Source of the DNA: Fictibacillus arsenicus
Lineage (GTDB): Bacteria > Bacillota > Bacilli > Bacillales > Fictibacillaceae
Length of the DNA stretch: 64,000 nt
NCBI RefSeq assembly: GCF_001642935.1
Contig: NZ_CP016761.1
Coordinates: forward strand, 1,426,001 to 1,490,000
Direction: 5' to 3'
The notes under the pieces were generated by a model, which was not told the origin of the DNA, made no database searches, and saw only the letters and a program-made list of their open reading frames with translations. Made by a program: the position numbers and the translations under genes. Each line of letters begins with the position of its first letter. The first letter of the stretch is position 1. Below are positions 8,200-16,782 of the stretch, piece by piece.

Positions 8200-8781
8200 A
8201 TGAACTTAATTCCAATGGTTGTTGAATCCACGAACCGCGGTGAGCGTTCGTATGATATTTATTCAAGGCTGCTAAAAGACCGTATTATCATGCTTGGAAG
8301 TGCTATTGATGATAATGTGGCAAATTCAATCGTCGCACAGCTTCTTTTTCTTGCTGCTGAAGATCCAGATAAAGACATTTCCATCTACATTAATTCACCA
8401 GGGGGCTCAGTAACTGCAGGCCTGGCGATCTATGACACGATTCAATTTATTAAACCAGATGTGTCCACAATCTGTATCGGCATGGCAGCATCTATGGGTG
8501 CAGTTCTATTAGTGGCTGGCGCTAAAGGAAAGCGTTATGCGCTTCCGAACGCAGAAGTCATGATCCACCAGCCGCTCGGCGGAACACAAGGGCAGGCATC
8601 TGACATGGCCATCCACGCAAAACGAATTCTGCAGACACGCGAGCTCTTAAATAAAATCATCTCAGACCGCTCCGGACAGCCTATTGAAAAAGTAGAAAAA
8701 GACACAGACCGCGACTACTTCATGTCAGCAGAAGAAGCAGTAAAATATGGGATCATCGACAAAGTGATAGAGAAGATTTAA
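8200..8781 (+). CDS. clpP: ATP-dependent Clp protease proteolytic subunit ClpP (paralogue)
   Basis: 193 residues, usual length. The catalytic triad is visible: Ser98 in GMAASMG, His123 in MIHQPLGG, Asp172 in TDRDYFMS; the oxyanion-loop motif [11 protein letters not shown] is intact. It forms the barrel-shaped peptidase of ClpXP/ClpCP complexes in the cytoplasm. An AGGAGGAAAACAG site precedes the ATG. Unlike the housekeeping clpP with a CtsR-type promoter, this one follows a dedicated HTH regulator and a small protein, so it is probably a second, conditionally expressed ClpP; the rest of the genome would be needed to show that. Confidence 0.95.
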   Translation: MNLIPMVVESTNRGERSYDIYSRLLKDRIIMLGSAIDDNVANSIVAQLLFLAAEDPDKDISIYINSPGGSVTAGLAIYDTIQFIKPDVSTICIGMAASMGAVLLVAGAKGKRYALPNAEVMIHQPLGGTQGQASDMAIHAKRILQTRELLNKIISDRSGQPIEKVEKDTDRDYFMSAEEAVKYGIIDKVIEKI

Positions 8782-8817
8782 GCATATATTAAGCATGTAG
8801 TAAGCAAATATTATATA

Positions 8818-8852
8818 AGAGAAGCCAGCCCGATTCGGGCTGGTTTCTCTTT
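8818..8852 (+). terminator. Terminator of the clpP operon
   Basis: AGAGAAGCCAGCCCGA pairs with TCGGGCTGGTTTCTCT (8818-8850), followed by TT. Strong stem directly downstream of clpP. Confidence 0.88.
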
Positions 8853-8892
8853 GCGGGAAATGGGGTCTGACCCCTAACAATTTATTTCCCGC
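8853..8892. repeat. Nested palindrome with GGGGTCTGACCCC core
   Basis: Outer arms GCGGGAAAT (8853-8861) and ATTTCCCGC (8884-8892) are perfect complements; inside is GGGGTCTGACCCC (8862-8874), itself a palindrome. It belongs to the same short-palindrome family as sites at 10287, 17757, 19376, 21198 and 37236. Confidence 0.75.
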
Positions 8893-9042
8893 ATGCGATA
8901 TTCATTTTCTTCCTAGGCGGTTTGCTCGATTTCACGTGTCGAAAATCGCTATTTTAGTATTGGACTTGTTTGATGTGGTAATCTATTGAAAAGATACATA
9001 GTTTGGAAGTTTATGAGTAGATGAAGAAAGAAGGAATGCAGC

Positions 9043-10278
9043 ATGGCCACATCAACAGAAAAGACGCCAAGCTTAGCGTCTTCGCAGCAGAAGACCATTT
9101 ATTCAATTTTATTTGCTATTAGTTTTGTTCACTTGTTAAATGACTCGATGCAGGCTGTTATTCCTGCGATTTTTCCAATCTTAGAGAAATCGATGGGGCT
9201 TACTTTTACACAGCTCGGGTGGATTGCTTTCACGCTCAACATTACTTCGTCTGTAATGCAGCCAATCGTTGGCTGGTATACGGATAAAACGACCTCTCCG
9301 TATTTACTGCCTTTTGGCATGATGGCCAGTTTAATAGGTATGCTAGGGATTGCTTTTGCCGATTCGTTTTATATGATAATCATTTCTGTTATTGGAATTG
9401 GACTCGGATCTGCGGTATTTCATCCTGAAGGTTCAAGAGTTGCTTATATGGCTGCAGGAAATCAGCGCGGTCTTGCCCAGTCAATCTACCAAGTTGGAGG
9501 GAACTCTGGGACTTCACTGGCACCTGTGATGACTGCGCTTGTTTTTGTTCCGCTTGGTCAATTTGGGGCAGTATGGTTTACTTCGTTTGCGGCGATCGCT
9601 ATTTTTGTTCTGTTTTATGTATCAGGCTGGTACGCTAGACAGCTTGCTCATTTTCCTCGCGTAAAAAAACAGACCGGTGAGAAAAAAGCGATTGATAAAA
9701 AACGTAAAAATCAAGTCATTATGGCGATGGCACTTCTTGTTTTCCTCGTGTTCGGACGGTCTTGGTATTTCTCAGGAATCAGCAACTATTATCAGTTCTA
9801 TCTGATTCATGATTACGATTTGACCATCCGACAGGCGCAAATTTATTTATTTGTATTCATGGCGTCCGGGGTGCTTGGTACATTCTTCGGGGGACCGATT
9901 GCAGACCGTTTAGGAAAGAGGAACATGATCTTTTGGTCGATGGTCGGAACAGCACCATTGGCACTTCTTTTGCCGCATGTGGGATTATGGGCAGTAGCGC
10001 CGTTGTTTTTTATGATCGGGTTTATTTTAAACACAAGCTTCTCTGTTACAGTGGTTTATGCGCAAGAATTAGTTCCTGGAAGGATTGGAATGGTTTCAGG
10101 ATTAATTGTAGGTCTTGCATTCGGAATGGGAGCACTCGGTTCAGTTGTGCTCGGGAAGGTAGCGGATGTTACAAGCATTTCATACACCATGCTGCTCATC
10201 AGCTTTTTACCTTTGTTAGGGCTGTTGACCGTGATGCTGCCAACTGACCGTACACTAGAGAAGTGGTCTAGAGAGTGA
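9043..10278 (+). CDS. MFS exporter, fosmidomycin resistance (Fsr) family
   Basis: 411 residues, 12 predicted membrane segments with a basic central loop (about residues 207-225). The Fsr signatures are present: VHLLNDSMQAVIPAIFP at the N-terminus, FHPEGSRVA in the loop after TM4 and QVGGNSGTSLAP in TM5. The family contains fosmidomycin exporters but most Bacillus members have no proven substrate. AAGGAATG precedes the ATG. Single gene ending at a bidirectional terminator shared with the convergent DUF1206 gene. Confidence 0.85.
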   Translation: MATSTEKTPSLASSQQKTIYSILFAISFVHLLNDSMQAVIPAIFPILEKSMGLTFTQLGWIAFTLNITSSVMQPIVGWYTDKTTSPYLLPFGMMASLIGMLGIAFADSFYMIIISVIGIGLGSAVFHPEGSRVAYMAAGNQRGLAQSIYQVGGNSGTSLAPVMTALVFVPLGQFGAVWFTSFAAIAIFVLFYVSGWYARQLAHFPRVKKQTGEKKAIDKKRKNQVIMAMALLVFLVFGRSWYFSGISNYYQFYLIHDYDLTIRQAQIYLFVFMASGVLGTFFGGPIADRLGKRNMIFWSMVGTAPLALLLPHVGLWAVAPLFFMIGFILNTSFSVTVVYAQELVPGRIGMVSGLIVGLAFGMGALGSVVLGKVADVTSISYTMLLISFLPLLGLLTVMLPTDRTLEKWSRE

Positions 10279-10286
10279 TAGAGTGA

Positions 10287-10308
10287 TGGGGTCTGTCCCG
10301 GGACCCCA
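10287..10308. repeat. Degenerate GGGTCTGTCCC palindrome
   Basis: TGGGGTC (10287-10293) and GACCCCA (10302-10308) enclose TGTCCCGG. A shortened, imperfect relative of the perfect copies at 19376, 21198 and 37236. Confidence 0.6.
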
Positions 10309-10323
10309 TACAAAATCCAATCA

Positions 10324-10361
10324 AAAAAAGATCCTAGCCGCTGGTCCGGCAAGGATTTTTC
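10324..10361. terminator. Bidirectional terminator between convergent genes
   Basis: ATCCT-A-GCCG and CGGC-A-AGGAT form a hairpin with A7 on the left and TTTTTCTT on the right, so it serves the Fsr gene (+) and the DUF1206 gene (-). Confidence 0.8.
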
Positions 10362-10365
10362 TTCT

Positions 10366-11226
10366 TTATTGGTTATTCAATCTACGATATCTGGCACTTG
10401 CAAACATAAACACGCCATAAGCGATAAAGCCAAGGGCTACGATTGCGAGCAGAACCGGGCCGAATGGCTGGTTCGCAAGCTCTAGAAGAGCACCGTCCAG
10501 CCCTTTTGTTTCTTCAGGATTTGCGAGAATAGCGGTTCTTATAAGGAAAAAGGCGATAATCATAAATACAATCCCGCGTGCGATCATTCCAAATGTACCG
10601 ATATATCCGCTCCACTTCCATTCCTTCTTGTTCATTTCGTTTTTCTTAAGGTTCTTTTTGAATTTTCGTGACATGGCTCTGAACAGAAAAACAACTCCGA
10701 TTATGCCAAAAACAAGTCCGCCGATTGCTACCAATAACTGTCCGAAAGGCTGGGCCAGCATCTGTGCAGATAAAGTCTGATACGTTTTATCCGACGATTC
10801 TCCTCTTGCACGGAAAAGAATACGCAAAGCACTAATGCACATTGCCGTATAAACACCTGCAATAATTAAATATCCAAGTCTGCTGAACCATCTCTTCCAG
10901 CTATGGTTCACGCATTCAGGATCAAAGACCGCTTTCGTAATCTGCCAGAACGCATAGGCGCTTAACCCAACGGCAAGTACAATCAATAAAACAGGTCCAA
11001 ACGGCTGCTGGGCGATCGTGTAAAGTGCGCCTTGCGAGCTTGCTTCATTCAAATGTGTACCGGTTGAGGTAATCAACGCAAGAATTCCGATTACAACATA
11101 CACGATCCCCTTTGACAGGTATCCTATTCTTGCAAAGCGATGTATCCACGGCCGGAAAGACTCAAAATGATTCTTAATCTTATCTTTATACGTTTCTTTT
11201 TTTACGAATGGCTGTTTTACAGTCAA
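10366..11226 (-). CDS. DUF1206 membrane protein
   Basis: 286 residues. Three tandem copies of a ~70-residue two-helix unit are visible, each with G(Y)xxKGIVYxxIG-like start and QPFGPxLL before the second helix (about residues 33-95, 115-185, 205-275), giving six membrane segments; this is DUF1206. TTG start at 11226 after AAAGGAGA. Downstream of, and 14 bases from, the AI-2E-family gene, so co-transcribed with it. Function unknown. Confidence 0.85.
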   Translation of the reverse strand: MTVKQPFVKKETYKDKIKNHFESFRPWIHRFARIGYLSKGIVYVVIGILALITSTGTHLNEASSQGALYTIAQQPFGPVLLIVLAVGLSAYAFWQITKAVFDPECVNHSWKRWFSRLGYLIIAGVYTAMCISALRILFRARGESSDKTYQTLSAQMLAQPFGQLLVAIGGLVFGIIGVVFLFRAMSRKFKKNLKKNEMNKKEWKWSGYIGTFGMIARGIVFMIIAFFLIRTAILANPEETKGLDGALLELANQPFGPVLLAIVALGFIAYGVFMFASARYRRLNNQ

Positions 11227-11240
11227 ATTCGGCTCTCCTT

Positions 11241-12329
11241 TCAGAGCAAATCACTTCTCGTCTCTGGTGGGTTATATAACAAATAAATCCGGTACAGATT
11301 ACTTATGATGGTTTTTGTAACTGCATACGCCGGAATAGCCAGCAGCAAACCGATAAAGCCAAAAGCGGCACCAGACATCAGTACGACCAATATAATTGTA
11401 AGCGGGTGTATGCGAAGTTTTCTTCCCATGATCTGGGGAGATAGAATGTTACCTTCCACCTGCTGTACAACAAGCGTTACAAAAGCTACTTTTATCGCCA
11501 TCACCGGATCTTGGATGAGCCCGACTAAAAGAGCAGGGAACACCCCGATGAATGGTCCAAGAAAAGGAATAACATTCGTCAAAACAGCAAAAAGAGCAAG
11601 AACGAGTGCGAACTTAAGTCCGATAATCATATAGCCGGCATACATAAATACTCCGACAAACAATGCGACCAATATTTGTCCTTTTATATAAGAAGACAGC
11701 GTAGAATCGATATCCCGCAGAATAGCAGCCACGTCATGTTCCATGTGACGCGGTACAAGTCTTAGAAAATAATTAAAAAACTTTTTATCATCAAGCAGTA
11801 AATAAAATAGAATAAACGGTACCACCAATAGAACGAGAGCAATATTCGTTAAAGTAGTAACGAGAGCAATTACATCTTTGGAGATGGAGCTTGTGAACTT
11901 TTCGAGGCGCACGGTTGCCAGTTTTGCAACCTGTGTGCTGTCAATAAATGATTTGTTTTCACCTGTGACCATTTTTCCTGTTTTTTCAGTGGCTTCACCT
12001 ATTTTTTTAGGAAAGTCATTTGTAAGATTTGTTAACTGATCTGCAACGATAGGAATGGCAACACCTGAGATTCCGGAAAAAGCCAAAATTAATCCCAGCA
12101 TGACTAAGAATATAGCAAGAAATTTTGGGACTTTCTTTTTGATCAAAAAACGGATGAGCGGCCGAAGCAAATAATATAACAAACCTGCGATAAACATTGG
12201 AAAGAAGACGCTCGAAATAACAAGATAAAGGAAGTCAATGAGATAGTCGATTTTCCCTAGCAAGAATAGAATCGTGAGTACGAGTACGGCACCTGCCCCG
12301 TACTTAAAGAATGAGTGCTGATACCACAT
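11241..12329 (-). CDS. AI-2E/YtvI-family (UPF0118) membrane transporter
   Basis: 362 residues, about eight membrane segments. The family pattern is clear: an N-terminal two-helix unit, a long amphipathic loop (about residues 85-145), then VPFILFYLLLDD and the C-terminal FLGPFIGVFPALL, GNILSPQIMGRKLRIHPL and GLLLAIPAYAV blocks. Members range from AI-2 exporter TqsA to Na+/H+ antiporters, so the substrate is open. The start at 12329 follows GGAGG by 9 bases; a longer in-frame start at 12350 has no ribosome binding site. Forms an operon with the DUF1206 gene. Confidence 0.82.
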   Translation of the reverse strand: MWYQHSFFKYGAGAVLVLTILFLLGKIDYLIDFLYLVISSVFFPMFIAGLLYYLLRPLIRFLIKKKVPKFLAIFLVMLGLILAFSGISGVAIPIVADQLTNLTNDFPKKIGEATEKTGKMVTGENKSFIDSTQVAKLATVRLEKFTSSISKDVIALVTTLTNIALVLLVVPFILFYLLLDDKKFFNYFLRLVPRHMEHDVAAILRDIDSTLSSYIKGQILVALFVGVFMYAGYMIIGLKFALVLALFAVLTNVIPFLGPFIGVFPALLVGLIQDPVMAIKVAFVTLVVQQVEGNILSPQIMGRKLRIHPLTIILVVLMSGAAFGFIGLLLAIPAYAVTKTIISNLYRIYLLYNPPETRSDLL

Positions 12330-12406
12330 AAGCAGTGACCTCCATTTCATATTAGTATTCTTTTCCCTTTTTCAAAAACTGTAATCTTTTTTTAGGGAAA
12401 ATATAA

Positions 12407-12459
12407 TTGACTTTTTTTTAGAGCGCTGATAGATTGAAAGGGTAAATGTAAACGTTTAC
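12407..12459 (+). promoter_or_regulatory. Promoter and LacI-type operator of the regulator gene
   Basis: TTGACT (12407-12412) and TAGATT (12430-12435), 17 bases apart, are followed by the palindrome GTAAACGTTTAC (12448-12459), near the expected transcript start. The same palindrome, longer, precedes thuA. It also resembles a CcpA cre site, so carbon control is possible besides autoregulation. Confidence 0.75.
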
Positions 12460-12482
12460 GTAACAGAAAGCAGGTTGATGTT

Positions 12483-13499
12483 TTGAATCCGACAATTAAA
12501 GATGTAGCCAAGTATGCAAACGTTTCAATTGCAACGGTTTCCCGGATTGTTAATGGGCTGCCAGGCTATTCGGAGGACACGAAGAAAAAGGTGCAAGAAG
12601 CTATTGAAGCATTAGGCTACCAGCCGAACGCCATTGCACGCGGACTGATCAACAAGCGGACCCAAACGATCGGTGTCCTGTTTCCCGAAGTGTCCGGGAT
12701 GCTTTCATCAGAGGTTTTAGAAGGTGTCGAGAATGCGGCTCACGACGGCGGATTCAGCGTTATCGTCTGCAATACGACATCCAGCGGAAAGCGGACAGTC
12801 AAATATTTGCGATTATTGCAGGAAAAAAGGGTAGACGGCATCATCTTTGCTTCTGAAGATGTGAAAGAAGAGTACTATAAGATTTTTCAAGAGATGAAAG
12901 TTCCTGTAGTCCTTGTCTCAACTGCATCATCAAACTATGATCTGCCTTTCGTCCGTGTAAATGATTTTGAAGGAGCTTTCCAGGCAACTGAGCATCTGGT
13001 GAAAAAAGGGCATAAGCAGATTGGCATGATAGGCGGCAGCAAGAATGATCCAATTGCGGGAGTTCCGCGTATGAGAGGTTTTAAGGAAGCACTTCAAAAG
13101 CATTCCCTGGCCTTTTCAGAAAATCACATCACGACTAACGAAGGCTACCGTTTTCAAAATGGAAAAGAGTCATTGCCTGTGCTGCTGAAGCAGCTGCCAG
13201 ATATGACCGCTCTGTTTGCTGCGAGTGACGAGATGGCGATTGGAGCTATGTCCGCCGCACATCAGCTGGGCATAAAAGTACCAGAAGAACTTTCAATCAT
13301 CGGATACGATAATCTGAAGATTGCAGAAATGTGTTATCCTGCGCTGACAACAGTCTCACAACCTTTAAAAGATATGGGACAAACCGCAGGCGAGATTTTA
13401 GTGAAATTGATTAAAGGTGAAGAAAAAGAAGCAGAAAGCCGTTATATGCCATTTACGATCGTAGAGAGGCAGTCAGTCTGTGATTTACATGACAAGTAA
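12483..13499 (+). CDS. LacI-family transcriptional repressor
   Basis: 338 residues. Residues 1-50 are the LacI HTH and hinge (IKDVAKYANVSIATVSRIVNG), followed by a periplasmic-binding-protein-like sugar sensor domain starting at TQTIGVLFPEVSG, with the late motifs FAASDEMAIGAM and IIGYDNLKIAEM. TTG start with an AGCAGG site. A GTAAACGTTTAC operator lies 24 bases upstream and an 18-bp version lies before thuA, so it most probably controls itself and the sugar cluster. The inducer is likely the cluster's substrate or an intermediate. Confidence 0.93.
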   Translation: MNPTIKDVAKYANVSIATVSRIVNGLPGYSEDTKKKVQEAIEALGYQPNAIARGLINKRTQTIGVLFPEVSGMLSSEVLEGVENAAHDGGFSVIVCNTTSSGKRTVKYLRLLQEKRVDGIIFASEDVKEEYYKIFQEMKVPVVLVSTASSNYDLPFVRVNDFEGAFQATEHLVKKGHKQIGMIGGSKNDPIAGVPRMRGFKEALQKHSLAFSENHITTNEGYRFQNGKESLPVLLKQLPDMTALFAASDEMAIGAMSAAHQLGIKVPEELSIIGYDNLKIAEMCYPALTTVSQPLKDMGQTAGEILVKLIKGEEKEAESRYMPFTIVERQSVCDLHDK

Positions 13500-13538
13500 A
13501 AAACGGAGGCAACATTCGCTTCATTTTTATTTAAGAAA

Positions 13539-13556
13539 TACGTAAACGTTTACGTA
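13539..13556 (+). promoter_or_regulatory. LacI-type operator before thuA
   Basis: Perfect 18-bp palindrome TACGTAAACGTTTACGTA, followed by a further half-like AACGCTTAC. It is 33 bases before the thuA start and matches the site in front of the LacI-family gene. Confidence 0.85.
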
Positions 13557-13589
13557 AAACGCTTACACATAAATAGGAGGCATATACAA

Positions 13590-14312
13590 ATGATTAAAGT
13601 TACAGTATGGAACGAGAACCGACACGAACAGAAGAACCCGACAGTGCAGGAAATCTACCCAAAAGGAATTCACGGTGCCATCGCTGAGTTTTTAGAGAAT
13701 GCTGGCCACGATGTGAAGACAGCAACACTTGATGAGCCAGAGCACGGTCTTACAGAGGAAGTGTTAAACAACACAGATGTTCTTGTATGGTGGGGGCACC
13801 TTGCACATGACGAAGTAGATGATGAGATCGTGAACAAAGTCCAGCAGCGTGTATTAGATGGAATGGGTCTCTTAGTTCTTCATTCCGGCCATTTTTCTAA
13901 AATCTTTAAAAAGCTTATGGGCACGTCTTGCGATTTAAAGTGGCGTGAAGCGGACGAAAAAGAACGCATCTGGATTGTGAACCCTAGCCACCCGGTAGCA
14001 AACGGTCTTGGTGAGTACATCGAGCTTGAAAAAGAAGAGATGTATGGTGAGCACTTTGATATCCCGGCTCCAGACGATCTTGTTTTTGTTAGCTGGTTTG
14101 AAGGAGGAGAAGTGTTCCGCTCAGGATGTGCTTACAACCGCGGAAAAGGGAAGATCTTCTACTTCCGTCCAGGGCACGAGACTTACCCGACTTATTACAA
14201 CAAAGATGTTCAAACCGTAATTACGAATGCCGTGTCTTTCTTAGCTCCAACTGGAAGCCAGGCTCCTGTATACGGAAACGCAAAACCGCTTGAAGCAATT
14301 GGTGCAAAATAA
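13590..14312 (+). CDS. ThuA-domain protein (sugar utilisation)
   Basis: 240 residues, class I glutamine-amidotransferase-like ThuA fold: [21 protein letters not shown] at the start, [32 protein letters not shown], and [16 protein letters not shown] near the end. ThuA works with a Gfo/Idh/MocA partner (ThuB) in trehalose/maltitol utilisation in rhizobia, in a pathway via 3-keto sugars. AGGAGG site 9 bases before ATG. First enzyme gene of the LacI-controlled cluster; the dehydrogenases follow after a 377-bp gap filled with repeat elements. Confidence 0.88.
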   Translation: MIKVTVWNENRHEQKNPTVQEIYPKGIHGAIAEFLENAGHDVKTATLDEPEHGLTEEVLNNTDVLVWWGHLAHDEVDDEIVNKVQQRVLDGMGLLVLHSGHFSKIFKKLMGTSCDLKWREADEKERIWIVNPSHPVANGLGEYIELEKEEMYGEHFDIPAPDDLVFVSWFEGGEVFRSGCAYNRGKGKIFYFRPGHETYPTYYNKDVQTVITNAVSFLAPTGSQAPVYGNAKPLEAIGAK

Positions 14313-14313
14313 T

Positions 14314-14545
14314 TTTAAAGGCTGTTTTCGCAAAAACTTTGTTGTTTTTGAAAGTAGTTGATTTGCGTTCCAGGTCGCTCGCTTTCCGCGGGGCGTGCGG
14401 TGAGCCTCCTGGCGCTCTGCGCCATTAGGAGTCTCACCTGTCACACTCGTCCCGCTGGAGTCTCGCACCTTGCGCTCCAATCAACTTATCAATGAAGTGA
14501 AAGAAAAAAATAATCATAAGCAACAATATTTTAGAAAAGAGCTAT
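14314..14545 (-). repeat. MITE-like palindromic repeat, copy 2 (short, full-length form)
   Basis: Reads on the minus strand. It runs from AAAGGCTGTTTTCGC on one side to GCAACAATATTTTAGAAAAG on the other; these ends are imperfect inverted repeats (GCT-TTTTC--AAA--TTGTTG). Inside are AGTTGATTTGCGTTCC, CGCTTTCCGCGGGGCGTGC, GGTGAGCCTCCTGGCGC, AGGAGTCTCACCTGTC and CTCCAATCAACTTATCAATG. It lacks the 55-60 base insert of copies 1, 6 and 7 and is the best type copy in the window. Confidence 0.88.
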
Positions 14546-14549
14546 TTTA

Positions 14550-14640
14550 AAAGAATTGGAGAGTTGGTTTCCGCGGAGCGGGCGTTGAGCCTACAGGAGT
14601 CTCGCACATTAAGCTCCAATCAATTTGTTAATGCAGAATC
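14550..14640 (-). repeat. MITE-like repeat, degenerate copy 2b
   Basis: Decayed and internally deleted: GAGTTGGTTTCCGCGGAGCGGG, read in parts, then TTGAGCCTACAGGAGTCTCG and CTCCAATCAATTTGTTAATG remain. Tandem to copy 2, so two insertions or a duplication filled the thuA-dehydrogenase gap. Confidence 0.7.
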
Positions 14641-14689
14641 TGAGTAAAATTGTTTTAAGAAAGAAACCAATCATGAGGAGGAAGTTATT

Positions 14690-15724
14690 ATGACAGTAAA
14701 AGTAGGAATTATCGGATGTGGAAGCATCGCCAATCACCGTCACCTGCCGGAGTATGCGGCAAACCAGGATGTTGAGATCGTTGCGGTATGTGATGTTGTA
14801 AAAGAACGTGCTGAAGCTGCACAAGCTATTTACGGCGGGGAAATCTTTACGGACTATAACGAGCTGCTTGCACTTGATGAAGTAGAAGCCGTAAGTGTTT
14901 GTACACCGAACTACCTGCATGCACCGGTTTCAGTTGCTGCTTTAAAAGCAGGAAAGCACGTTTTATGCGAAAAGCCGATGGCTACATCTTTACAAGAAGC
15001 TGAAGAGATGATTGAAGCAGCTGAAAAAAGCGGGAAGACTCTCATGATTGGGCATAATCAGCGTTTCGTTCCAGCACATCAAAAAGCGCGTGAGATCATT
15101 GCGAACGGTGAACTTGGGAAAGTATACAGCTTCCGTACGGCTTTCGGCCATCCAGGACCTGAGGCGTGGAGTGTTGACGGGAAGAACAGCTGGTTCTTTA
15201 AGAAGGATGAAGCATTTATCGGTGCGATGGGTGACCTTGGCGTTCATAAAACTGACTTGATTCGTTATATCCTTGGGGAAGAGATCGCAGAAGTCGGTGC
15301 GTTTGTAGAAACAAGTGCGAAGGAATTCGCTTCCGTTGATGACACAGCAGTTTGTGTATTAAAAACAGACAGCGGCATTATCGGAACACTCGCTGCAAGC
15401 TGGTCATATACGGCAAAAGAAGACAACTCAACAATCATCTATGGGGAAAAGGGAATTCTTCGCCTAGAAGACGACCCACAATATTCACTTGTAGCACAAT
15501 ATACAAATGGGTCGATTGTTCGTTATGAGATGGGTGCGATCCAGACGAATGAAAATCAATCAAACTCTCATGTTGTTGATCATTTTATTAAAGCGGTTGA
15601 ATCAGGCGAAGCACCGCTCATCACTGGTGAAGAGGGCAAGCGTTCACTAGCAGTAATCCTTGCAGCGTTAGAATCAAATGATAAGAAGACGATCGAAAAA
15701 GTTAAAACAGGAGTACACGCATGA
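14690..15724 (+). CDS. Gfo/Idh/MocA-family oxidoreductase (first of two)
   Basis: 344 residues. N-terminal Rossmann fold with VGIIGCGSIANHRHLPEY; dinucleotide-site CTPNYLHAPVSVAALKAGKHVLCEKPMATS containing the family's EKP lysine; and the C-terminal alpha/beta domain with the GDLGVHKTDLIRYILG motif carrying the catalytic His/Asp region. Likely an NAD(P)-dependent sugar or sugar-acid dehydrogenase, analogous to ThuB. AGGAGGAAG before ATG. Overlaps the next gene by four bases. No separate LacI operator is visible here, so it is probably transcribed from the thuA promoter through the repeats. Confidence 0.92.
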   Translation: MTVKVGIIGCGSIANHRHLPEYAANQDVEIVAVCDVVKERAEAAQAIYGGEIFTDYNELLALDEVEAVSVCTPNYLHAPVSVAALKAGKHVLCEKPMATSLQEAEEMIEAAEKSGKTLMIGHNQRFVPAHQKAREIIANGELGKVYSFRTAFGHPGPEAWSVDGKNSWFFKKDEAFIGAMGDLGVHKTDLIRYILGEEIAEVGAFVETSAKEFASVDDTAVCVLKTDSGIIGTLAASWSYTAKEDNSTIIYGEKGILRLEDDPQYSLVAQYTNGSIVRYEMGAIQTNENQSNSHVVDHFIKAVESGEAPLITGEEGKRSLAVILAALESNDKKTIEKVKTGVHA

Positions 15725-16782
15725 AATTAAGAGTAGGCATAATAGGGGCTGGCGGCATTGCGCAAGGCCGTCATATCCCCGCATTTCAACAACTTGGAGA
15801 TCAAGCAGAAATTACTGCGATCAGTGATGTAAACGTGGAAGTTGCGAAATCAGTTGCTGAAAAATTTCACGTACCGAACTACTTCACAACCTATCAAGAG
15901 ATGTGGCCGCATGTGGATGCTGTTGTCATCTGTACGCCGAACAAGTTTCATAGAGAAATAACTGTTGCGGCTCTAGATGCTGGTAAACACGTACTTTGTG
16001 AAAAACCGATGGCGATGACTGTAGAGGAATGCGCCGAGATGGTTGAAGCTGAAAAGCGATCTGGTAAAGTACTATCCATTGCGTATCACTATCGATATAT
16101 GAAAGAATCTCAAGCGGCGAAACGTGTAATTGAGGCCGGTGAAGTAGGTAATCCATTCGTTGTTCGTGTTCAGGCTCTCAGAAGACGCAAGGTGCCAGGC
16201 TGGGGAGTTTTTACGAACAAAGAGCTTCAGGGCGGAGGAAGTTTGATAGATTACGGCTGTCATCTCCTTGATTTAACTTTGTGGCTGCTTGATAACCCGG
16301 CTATAAGTGAAGTTTCAGGTCAAACGTATAACACAGTTAGCCGTGAAGCGGAGCAGGTGAACCAATGGGGTACTTTTGATGCCGATACTTTTGAAGTCGA
16401 TGATCACGTTACGGCTTATATCCGTTTAGCGAACGGCGGAACGATTCTGTTCGAAACGTCATGGGCTGCAAACATTCCAGATGATGCGGAAATGGTTCGG
16501 ATCTCAGGTGACCGCGGCGGACTTGATGTGTTTCCTTTCTCGGTCAATAAAGCAGAAAACGGTATGATGACAACAACTAAGGCCGATTGGATTCTGGGAG
16601 AAGATGATCCGGGACTTCCGCAGGCTAAGAATTTTGTAGACAGCTGTCTAGGGAAAGCTGAGCCATTAGTAAAAGCGGAAGAAGCGATGAACACGTCGCG
16701 TGTCATTGAAGCAATCTATGCAAGCAGTTTAATGGGGAAAAGCGTCCCTGTTGAGAACGGAAAAGGAGTGGAGAAAGCATGA
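15721..16782 (+). CDS. Gfo/Idh/MocA-family oxidoreductase (second of two)
   Basis: 353 residues, start in an ATGA overlap with the first dehydrogenase. VGIIGAGGIAQGRHIPAF nucleotide-binding start, ICTPNKFHREITVAALDAG then CEKPMAMT, and GGGSLIDYGCHLLDLTLWLL as the catalytic-domain signature. It is a distant paralogue of its neighbour rather than a recent copy. Two such dehydrogenases with an isomerase suggest oxidation of a sugar at one carbon, rearrangement or hydrolysis, and re-reduction. Confidence 0.92.
   Translation: MKLRVGIIGAGGIAQGRHIPAFQQLGDQAEITAISDVNVEVAKSVAEKFHVPNYFTTYQEMWPHVDAVVICTPNKFHREITVAALDAGKHVLCEKPMAMTVEECAEMVEAEKRSGKVLSIAYHYRYMKESQAAKRVIEAGEVGNPFVVRVQALRRRKVPGWGVFTNKELQGGGSLIDYGCHLLDLTLWLLDNPAISEVSGQTYNTVSREAEQVNQWGTFDADTFEVDDHVTAYIRLANGGTILFETSWAANIPDDAEMVRISGDRGGLDVFPFSVNKAENGMMTTTKADWILGEDDPGLPQAKNFVDSCLGKAEPLVKAEEAMNTSRVIEAIYASSLMGKSVPVENGKGVEKA

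Noticed and set aside
12448-12459. Pure CcpA cre site
   Set aside because: The match is good, but the same longer palindrome precedes thuA and the adjacent gene is a LacI-family regulator, so a specific operator is the simpler reading; cre overlap is kept as a possibility.
14241-14480. 79-codon open frame on the minus strand
   Set aside because: Covers repeat copy 2 and the end of thuA; same repeat-derived peptide as elsewhere.
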